Positions 48,021-58,000 of a stretch of DNA of 64,000 nt are shown one piece after another. This DNA comes from Toxonevra muliebris (taxonomy: Eukaryota > Arthropoda > Insecta > Diptera > Pallopteridae): assembly GCA_963691655.1 (NCBI GenBank), contig OY829326.1:147082998-147146997 (forward strand). Reading direction: 5' to 3'. Made by a program: the position numbers and the translations under genes. The notes beneath the pieces are model-generated. The model searched no databases. It was not told the DNA's origin and was given only the letters and a program-made list of their open reading frames with translations. Numbering within the stretch: the first letter of the stretch is position 1; each line of letters begins with the position of its first letter.

Positions 48021-49418
48021 TTCAATTCGAACTCAATTTTACATTTGAAAAAATTATTCCTGGAAATTTGTAGTCAGTTTACAGCGCTTTCAAACACACA
48101 CAACACACCCACCCACCTAGACACCTCCACACAATGTTTATTAAAGCACAACCCCCAATTGGTAAATTGCTCTTTACTCGCTACACACACACATACCCTT
48201 ACACAACCAAACACATATACATTTTTATGCTAATATTAGTAAAAATATATACACTCTTCCTTATTTAAAGAAATTTATTATTATAAAAAAAATTTGATAC
48301 TGTTAATTATTAATTAATCAATGAAAACAAAAAGAAGAAATCTGTGTATAAATCAAAAAAAGCATTGTAAAGTTGCTTTTACCTTATTGAAATTTATGTG
48401 CAAATAATAAAGCGAAAAGTAAAGCATATAAATAAACCAGGAGCTGTAAACAATTTACGTGGCGTTGCATCATAATACGAGCGCTCATCCTAAGCGTCAA
48501 ACTAGTTTTTAATTTAACCTTTTTTTTTATTATTATTATAAATAATAATTGTTTTTTTTTTCAAATGCATTATAAGTTGAATTAAATTTGTTTACAAAAT
48601 TATATATATACATACTTATATTTAAAAATTAATAAAAAAAAATATTAAATTGCAAAAAAAAAAAAAGCGAACGTGTCTTATATTGGTCACAGTAAATATA
48701 CGTGAGGGTGTTGGAAACCAGTCAGGCTACAGCGTATTGAATTGGAAGTGTAAGGTCTCAATGGCGACAGTTAGTAAGTTCGTGTCCTTTTGTACAAGGT
48801 TGATTCGCTTCCATATTGATTTTCAAACTGAAGATCATTTATTTATTCTTTCAGGGTAAAATGTGATACACGTTAATATCAATTAAAAACCTTCGTATTT
48901 CGATTTTTGGAGAAGGATTTTCAACTCAATTTATCTCAAAAGCATGGACCGATAATAAAATTCCTCTCATCAGCTAAGAAAATTTTTAAAGAAGTCATAT
49001 AGCTGAAAAGTAACATTAAACAATAATTTTTTTCTCAACGGAATTCTGCATAAAGAAACCTTAGCTAACTATTAATTTTTTTGGTTTACTTTACATTTAT
49101 ACAAATAATAATAACATCAAGCATAGTTTCACCATGGATCATAGCTACAGGCATCTATTACTAAAAATGGGTAGCTTAATACGCAAAAATATCGACTACA
49201 CTCTAGCAAAGCTCTCTTTTGATAACAAGTTTATTCCCACCACACAGGAATGGGCAGAGGAGAGGTTGTTAAGCCCGAAAATTCTATTCAGTCCCGTAGC
49301 TAGAGCTTTTATTTTTCGCAAGAAAATTGGAACAACATTGGAAAACTAAAATGAATTGCAGACTTAATTTTTAACAGATGTTAAAAATATTGGAAAATCT
49401 GTGCTTTTGAAATTTTTT

Positions 49419-49812
49419 GAAGTGAAACTTCTTTAGTGAAGGTGAATCGAAAATTTTGCAACGGAAATTGCGTGGTTGTTGCACTCATACGAAACTAATA
49501 AGAAACGAAGTTATGCTGTTATTAGTATTTAGTGAACGAGGTCATATGGCGATCGGCTACATATCTCATGTGCTTTAGAGAGAGCGCTTGATTCCATATA
49601 GCTGCTTTCCTCTCATATCCATTAAACGTGTACTACGTCGTGTTGGTGCCGATAAGTTTAGAGAGTATCAACAGAAAAAAAGCTTCAGAAAATCGAGAGA
49701 AGAAGATTGCAAAAACTTCAACATAATTTATTATAAATATTTCCTAATAATTTTCAATTTAACAACAAAGCTTTACTTTTACTGTGGGTGCCTGCAGACA
49801 CATAATTTTTTT
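49419..49812 (-). repeat. Modular interspersed repeat, inverted copy with one monomer
   Basis: In inverse orientation the segment matches the outer ends and one internal unit of the repeat at 34797-35440, including the tgtctgcaggca end and the cgatttccgttgcaaaatttt segment. Confidence 0.75.
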
Positions 49813-50295
49813 TATGTGTGGACCATCGAAGGCTCCTTCTTTGATTTTTGCTGTAGCAAACAGTGAGAAAAAGGTTCTTGACCTTCCTTGTTTAAGGTCT
49901 TCACAAAATTTTTGATTATGCCAAGTTTAATGTGCTAAGCTGGAAAAATTATTATTTTTTTCTTAATTGTGACGTTCACCCTTTCTGGCCAGTTTTTCTT
50001 CTATAATGATGATGGCTTTTTCCATTAACAGCTCGAGATCTCTTACAAAGCAGAAGCCGCAACTAATTCTAACACATTCTAATAATAAGAAAATACAAAC
50101 AAAAAAAATATAGAGAGTGTATTGCAAATGATGATCGCTTTTCCTCCGGTTGATCTTATTTTTTTTCTAAAAGTTTCAGCTTTGCGTGGATGAAGTGAAA
50201 CCAGACATTTTGCATTTTTAAATCGATTTCTTTCTCCGTGATATTTTTAAAATCTGTTTTATTTTCATCGATATCTTAAATTGCTTAGCAAATTA

Positions 50296-50800
50296 ATATA
50301 CGTTGCGTTACGACCAGGGGGAAGGAGTCAAAATTGGCCAAAATTTGCATTAGGTTTTTTTTTTTTTTATTCGAAGAAAGGACGGCTCGAAAGTCAGGCC
50401 CTGCGACCTGTAAGATCTATTGTACCAAAGCCCTAAGAAAGAAAGAAAAATAGATAAGAAACATACCCAAGGCGAGAATCAAACTCGGGTCTCCAGAGAC
50501 AAGAGTCTGGCACTCTGCCTCTAGACCACAGTGGCGGTGGTAGGGGACTTACAGTTTAACGCCGATTCCGAACGGTTGTGGCAATTTTTTATCAGCTCGG
50601 TGGTTTTGCCATTACCAACCAAGGTGTGTACTTGTACACATTCTTATAATTCTCATCCACTTCATATCGATAGTGAATATAAGAAGTTTATGAGAATTAA
50701 CCACCAGACCAAGACGGGAATCGAACCCGCAACCTTATGGATGAAAGGCTAGTACACTATCCACTAGACTATCGAGGCCACATTAATATGTGAACAGTCC
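50296..50800. mobile_element. MITE end interrupted by a SINE
   Basis: The sequence gcgttacgaccagggggaaggagtcaaaatt..gcatta resembles the right part of the MITE at 14297-14769. It resumes after the SINE as attaatatgtgaacagtcc. The SINE therefore landed in an existing MITE copy. Confidence 0.6.
50353..50780 (-). mobile_element. Composite tRNA-derived SINE with 5-bp target duplication
   Basis: CATTA at 50348-50352 is repeated at 50781-50785. Read on the minus strand, the insert starts with a tRNA-like head (GATAGTCTAGTGGATAGTG; GCGGGTTCGATTCCCGTC) and continues through sequence shared with the copy at 60276-60562. A second tRNA-like head follows (GTGGTCTAGAGGCAGAGTG; CCGAGTTTGATTCTCG) and it ends in an A-run. 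A dimeric SINE, or one SINE inserted into another, would explain this. Confidence 0.75.
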
Positions 50801-51834
50801 ATTATAACTTCTTGGGTTATCATTCTTTTCTTAATTTGCAGTTCACGTCATCGAAGTTTGCCAACTTGAGGAGTTCTGCTTTTTTTAAATGAATACACAA
50901 TTATTTATGTTCGTATTTTTTTTTTATTAAAAATTATCACTTAAAACTATTTACATTTTTTTTTTTTTTTGTTAAAAAAAAAGAAATAAAATCGTAATTA
51001 GTACAGTAATTAGTACGACTAGATGATGTTGCAAAATATATACAATGATTAAAATGATACACTCACTAGCGGATCCAAGGAGGCGAAGTAACAAATTGAT
51101 CTCCTTCGCAATTGCTGGATCCTCTAATGATTTTATGGATATTAAATAATAAAATAACTCAAATAAACTATGTATAAGTAAGTAACTGTATACTTTATTT
51201 ATCGTAAATACAAAATCGTTTGCGCACTCATCAAAAATGGTAGGTTTTTTTGTGGAACAGAGTGTAGTGCATAAAAAAAAGGAGTAAATTTTAAAGTGTG
51301 TATTGTTGCTGTTGCTGCCGTTGCATACGTATAGTAGTAATTTCAATATAAAAATATGTAATTAAAATTATATTTAATTTGGAACATATGCGTGAAATGT
51401 GCTTTATATATTATGTATGTATGTATTTCTATATGTATTTATGTGTACATATTTATGCAGATTGGCAGTACCGGAATATTTTTGCATTAAATATTTGATT
51501 TACTTCAATAATAATAATTATTCTAAAACAAAAACATATTTTTTACAAATGAAATACAAAAGAAAAAGGGTGCATAATTATGATTTGCTTCGTACACACT
51601 CTAATCTCTTTTTATTCTCTCTCCCATAGATTACGTAATGGTAATATATGTATATATGTGTGTGTGTGTGCGCTTTAATGCCTATATATATATATATATT
51701 GCAATTAATTATATATAACGATAAACATAATTGAGCTTGAAAGCAAAAGTGTTGTTGATGTTGTTATTGTTATTGTCGTTGTTTTCGCCATCATCACAAT
51801 TGAGTTCACGTTCTTTTTCGCAATAAAACAAAAA

Positions 51835-52032
51835 TTACATGTGTACCGCTGCCAATCCTGCAGGCGGCAATTCTTTGCCCACTGTAGTCTCTTGCTCTTC
51901 CTTGCATTGCTCCATATTGACAACGACACAATCGTACGCTGGTGGTGGAATATCACATTCAAACTTTACAATGCTATCATAACTTGGCGGCATTGAATCC
52001 ACAATGCGAAGTATATCGTTTTGTGAATTAAT
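51835..52032 (-). CDS. PPxY membrane protein terminal exon
   Basis: The acceptor is ttctttttgcag. The exon encodes INSQNDILRIVDSMPPSYDS, then PPPAYDCVVV, a Glu-rich stretch and GLAAVHM before the stop at 51835-51837. Confidence 0.75.
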   Translation of the reverse strand: MNSQNDILRIVDSMPPSYDSIVKFECDIPPPAYDCVVVNMEQCKEEQETTVGKELPPAGLAAVHM

Positions 52033-55000
52033 CTGCAAAAAGAAAGTGGAATTAAATTTGTATTTTTTAAATTTGTATTATTCTGTCTACTAAATAAATT
52101 GCACCAAGCAACAATTTTATTCTTCCTAGTAGGTATTTATATTTAATTTTAATATTAACACACTGCATGAGAGTTATGAGTTGCCCTTTTGGGAAGAGAG
52201 TTTTCATGAATATCGCGAACCTGTTTTGAACTTTTTTCAAATCAGAACGAATTTTGTAGATAATCGGAAATGATGCTCGAGGCGTTAATGTTAAGTTTTC
52301 GTAAGAATACTCGCATTGGATTGATTACGCAAAGAGCGGGAACGGAATCAAAAAGCCTATGGGGCTGCAGCCCTTCCCATAAATGTGTTTTGAACATCTT
52401 TCTACAGCGGAACTATCTTTGCAATTTCAGTGTTAGTTTATTGAATTTTCTATTTTTATAGAGAGAGGCTTAATAATGGGTTTTTGCGCACTTTTTGATT
52501 TGATTTTAAGTTCGATTTCTTGGTCTGAATTTTAATCTTATTATAGGTCTGATTTTTTATACGAATTTTGGTCGAAATTTTGGTTTGATTCTAGGGGTTA
52601 AATTTGCCTTTTTTTTTTTCTTTTGAGCTTTAATTTGATTTTTGGTCGCATTTTTCATCTGATTTTGGTCTGAATTTTAGTCTGATTTTGGTCAAAAATT
52701 TGGTCTGAGTTTTGACTTGAGATTTGTTCTGATTTTTGTTCAGAATTTAGTTTAAATTTACGACTGAGTTTGAATTTTAATTCTGGTTTGTTTGTTAAAT
52801 TAAGCTCCATTTGGTTTGATTTGTGGTTTGGGTTTTCTGGTATCCTGAGCACCAAAATCGTTACTAAGATTCCTTATTAAGGTTGACCGATCTGAATTTT
52901 TATAATTAAGAGGTGCATGGGTCCTTATGGTCGTTGTGCATATTATGAATCTATAAAACTAAAAATTATTACTATTTGTCCCCTATTTATCTTTAAAATG
53001 CCTCAACGCGCCGATTTCCAAACTATTTGTTACCTTTTTAACCCTTGTGTACCAAACTACGCCGATTTCCTGGAACAATCTATGTTCCAACCTCACAACA
53101 ACAGTTGATTTGGCTTGCTTAAGTTAGCAGCAAATTCCCTAATTGATGATAATAAATTACTATTTAAGACTTGACTTAGAAAATTTACTTAAAAAATATT
53201 TAATATTTTTATATTGTATTTCAGAAACTAGAAGTGGTCGGAAAGTATCAATTTCGAATATATTCTCAAAAGCAATATCGTTGTAGAGTATTTTAAAGTT
53301 GATATGGAAAGCACTAACTAGCGAATCCAAATTTTTGATTCATGATCAACGATCGAAATGTATAGGATTTGCATCTCATCCACACCTTATGGTAGAGGAA
53401 TGTCGTCTAAGTTGGAACACCTTTTGGCTTTTGCTTATGGAAGTTCCATTGAGTTCCGGATTTCGCGAAATATCGCATATGGTTGGAAAGATCTTGCAAA
53501 ATGCTTTTGCTGAACATTAATAAATGATTAAATCAGTAGTTTAAGAGTTATGGGAATTTGAAAAAAAAATTGTCGGTCGGAACATGCAGTCTAGACCGGA
53601 ATACCATAAAAATCAATGAGATATGGAGGAAAATGATTGAAAAAAAAACCTGCAAATGAAAATAAAGGCAGAAATACACATGGGGCAGAAAATTCGCTCT
53701 GTGTGAATTTTAAAAACAAATTTGATTTTTTATTTATTTATAAAAAAAAGAAGTGAAAATTGGTAAAAAGAAAACAGTGTTCCGATTTTGACTACATCCA
53801 CCATTTGGCATTACATTCCGCAGACAACAAACGCGTTATGCGAGCATCAAATAACGCTTTAAATTTTAAATTTACGCTTCAACGAACAATTTTAGTCAAC
53901 TTACTTTGTTGTTGGGTAGTTGTTTTTTGATTTTATGTGACAACGTGAGCGCACGTAGATGGCGCTAGTGTAAAAAATTAAAAAAAAAACCGATTTCCGA
54001 TCTAGACAGTGTTCCAAGTTAGACGACATTTCCCTATGTGTAGTTTTGAGTGCCCTTGTTAGCAGAAGACTGTGTAGAGCCAGAGAACTACTTTAGGCTG
54101 TGCATTCCATTTTTTCTTTCATTTTTGGCTGAAACTTTAAATAAATCCACCAATTTCAATTGAAATTTTAATATTTTCCAGCGACATACTTGACCTGCAA
54201 GATTCATAAAATTGCCTATATTCCTTTTTTCTATACATAAGCTTAGTGATGATTATACTGAATATTTTTTTTTTTTTTTTGACTAACAGTAAAAGCTACA
54301 CAACATCTTTACCATTTGGTTTCGTTATACGGCTCGGTCGGATTTGATATGATTGTAATTAACTGATTATGTCTGAAATGTGTGAAATTTATGAAACGCC
54401 CCAAATTAATAATTCCTAACAAATTCAATTACGTTATGTAAATAAAGTGTAAAATTCTATCAATTGCTGCTTTGTGTAATTATGTACTTTGTAATTTCAA
54501 TGTTATGAAACTTACGTGTGGAATACCACCGCCATTTGCATTAGCATTGCAATCATCAATTGGTCCAGCCCAAATGCAAACGCCCATGCGATGTGTTACA
54601 TAACCGCAAATGATAACGCTCACCACCAGCATACCAATTCCCAAAGCGAAAACTAACCATCTGCTTTCCGGATTATTAGCCATATCGTGTAGATTTTTTT
54701 CAAGCTGTAGTGCGCATAAAATTAATATGGGAACAGCGATCATTGCAACTAGCAAATCGATTACGGGTCTTTGATGACCCATTGTGTTGTTGTTGTTTGA
54801 GCTCCTACTAAGATTAGAGGCACTCGAACGTGCAGCAAGAATACGCTCATTTTGCAAAGCCATTCTAGAAAAATGGGGAAAAAGAAGAAAATTAAATTTT
54901 TTTATTTGTTAAAGAAAAATAAAATAAAATAAAATAAAATTGCGTTTTAACGTTTTAGATATTGTTTGAAAATTATAATGCAAAAGAAATAACGTATAAA

Positions 55001-58000
55001 ATTAATATTAAATGCATGTGTTTTTTTTAAAGTAGGAAGCTTACAATCTAATAAGCAAATAAATTCACATATGCTCTGAAGATGATTTTATTTTAAATTT
55101 ACGTATTTATAATTATCACGTTTATAGTTTTTACTATTTAGTTTTACTTGTTCCTTTTGTTTTGCATATATTCGTAGTGTAAGATAAGTGGGCGGCGTAA
55201 ATGCACATTTTAGACAGAGAGACAGATAAACAGATAATTAATGTACATTGTGATATATGTACAATATTTAAACTTCTAACTATTAATAGAAATAATTAAC
55301 TACGATTATTCTAAAATACTCATAAACTGCCAGAATGTGGTTTGACTGTTAATTTTTTAAATTTGTTTAGCTATTAAAAAGCAAATATACGTTGCCACTT
55401 AATTATTGTGAAATATCTTATTTAAAGTAATTTTGTATAAAACGTGACAATTAGGATACTGCCTTACTTTATTGCTGTTAAATTAAAATTGCGGTGAAAT
55501 TTAACAAATAATATCACAAAATGACAAACTATAGATAATGCATTAACCTTCAATGTATGATATTTTAAATTAAATAAGAGATTAAAGATTAATTCTTTAC
55601 ATATAACCAATCTAAGGAGTGTTAAGTACAGTTTGTATGTAGTTGAAAATTACCGCTGAACGGTTAGTCATCCTAGTTTTAGCTTTAAATTAATTAACTT
55701 GGGTTACTAATGATAACTCAAACTATTATGTCTCTTCCCTTCAAATAATCGCTCGTTAACGAGTGCTCAGAGTAGAGGCTTTAGGTGGTAGGAAACGCAA
55801 AAGAGATCCGTCTGGGTCTGATTCGATCAATCCCCACACAAATAATAATAATAAAAAAAAAATCTTTATTGATTCCAAATATTTTTTAATGCGGAATATT
55901 TTCTTTTAATATCAATTCTTGTTATTTCTTAAGGTTTATCCTATATAAAAATACTATTCCAAAATATGGTATGTATACGAAAAAAACTGGTCGCAGTAAA
56001 CATGTTGTATTAATTCAAATATGACAGTTACAGCAAATGTTACTGTTATTAATTCGGAGAGAATTTTCCGTTTTACATTTCGGCATCATTTTTTTTTCTG
56101 ATTTTTTTACATTACACAAAATGAATTCATCGAAATCGAGCACGCGCGATATAATTGTGCGCAAAAATCAAGATTTTCCACATATGTCACAGGAAGACAT
56201 TGCCAAAAGTTTAAAAATTGTTAAATCTACGGTAACTTTCGTGCTTAAAAACTTTAATGAACCACTAACTATCGAAAGGAAAACTGGAAGTGGGCAAAAG
56301 AATGGGTTCATCTCGGAGGAAAAAGCAAAGAAAGTGAAAAACTTGTTTCAAAGAAATCCAGGCCTTTCCATCAGAGATGTTTCTAAAAAAAAGTCTATAT
56401 ATCACCCGGATATGTTCAAAAAGTACGCAGAGTAAAAGGACTTAAGACGTATAAAGTTTCGCTAGCCCCGAACAGGAATGACAAAAAAAATGCAACAGCA
56501 AAAATTCTCGCACGAAAGCCGTACGACAAAATTGTACATAATTTTGATTGCATGATCATGGACGACGAAACGTATGTCAAAGCAGACTTTAATCAGATTC
56601 GGAGAGGTGATGTTGCGCCTAAATTTAAGCTAAAGAAAGTGGGCAAGTTTGCAAAGAAATATTTGGTTTGGCAAGCAATTTGCCAATGCGGCATAAAGAG
56701 TGCACTTTTTGTCACTACTGGTACCATCAACCAAAAAATTTACGCAGAAGAGTGCTTACAAAAACGTCTACTGCCAATGGTACGTCTTCACAAGGCTCCA
56801 GCCCTCTTCTCACCAGATTTAGTAACTTGCCATTACGGCAAAACGGCAAAGGTATAAAGAGAAAAGAGTACAAATTGTTCCAAAAGATGCTTATCCCCCA
56901 AATTGCCCAGGTCTTTGGCCGATAGAAAAATATTGGGCTATAATGAAAAGAAAATTGCTAAAAACGAAGCAAGTGGTCAAAAATGAGAAACAGCTGCAGA
57001 AAAAGTGGACTACTGTGTCATCTCAAATGTCCCGAAGTGATGTGCAACGTTTAATGGCTGGAGTTAAGTCAAAGTGGCGATCTTTTGCATACGCACCAAC
57101 CAAATAAATAAAGTTTTTATTTTTCTTAAAGTTACTATTATAACCTTTCAATTGATGTATGAATTTCTGTTTTTGTTAAAAAAAAATATAATTTTTATAA
57201 CAAGTTAATGTCGACCAGTTTTTTTCGGATACATGCCTTGCGTCAATTTTTGTTTTTTTTTTGGTTTATTTGAAAAAAAAATTTTTAATTGGGTACTTTT
57301 GACTTTCACCGACTTCAATGGGAAAATTTTTCAATAAAGATTTTTTCTATTTTTTCTACCAATCAATCCAATATATAACAATTATTTAAAAAGAAGTCAC
57401 CTACTACCAACTACTTTTCATTTGAGAATATTTTTCTCTTAGATTTGGTGATAGTTTCCGTGACTCTTTATCCGGTATCTATGATTTTATATACTATATA
57501 CATGGTAATGACTTCACACAACACTCCAAAGAGCCACTACACTCAGATTTGCAGTTATTAATTTTATTTCCGGATGAAAAATTCTCTCTTAAGCATGAAA
57601 CAGGTCGGAGATAAAAAAATCGTATATTGGTCACAAACCAAAATTCTGGGCTTTGGCGTTTGTACTTATAACGAGAGCTTACTATATTTTGTTAATAAAA
57701 ATTAGAAATATACTTTGTCATGTTTATTTTCTTTCTCGATTCAATGAGTGGCATTTTGCACGTACGTATATGGTTTATTAATTATACAAACCATAAGCTA
57801 AGGTTTTTTTCCAGAGGAGTAAAGAAGCAGAAAATAAAGGAGTGTAAAAAATATTATTTATATTTACTTAAAAATATAATATATATTTGCTCATTAACAG
57901 GTGAGAATGAAATAATTTCTATATACTTCTAGAAGTAGCACAAATGATTAGATAAGAAAAAAATTATATTACTTTAGAAATACTAAATCATCATGAAGAT

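Larger units (their letters stand above)
46755..51834. other. Intergenic region between Ubr1 and the PPxY membrane-protein gene
   Basis: Ubr1 3' untranslated sequence is followed by a 25-bp tandem array (47705-48020), an inverted copy of the modular repeat (49419-49812), a MITE relic interrupted by a SINE (50296-50800) and AT-rich sequence. The two genes converge here. I see no additional coding gene. Confidence 0.6.
52033..54515. other. Intron of the PPxY gene
   Basis: Contains a degenerate tggtctgattttgg simple array at 52480-52860 and a TA-flanked MITE at 53395-54034. Nothing coding was seen otherwise. Confidence 0.55.

Noticed and set aside
50531..50752. Short plus-strand open frames at 50531-50752 and 60283-60522 sharing similar peptides
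   Set aside because: Their similarity is explained by the shared SINE; the reading frame is not a gene.
50700..50780. Possible tRNA gene on the minus strand
   Set aside because: A and B boxes are good, but the element continues into SINE body sequence and has a sibling with target duplication at 60.3 kb, so it is a SINE head.
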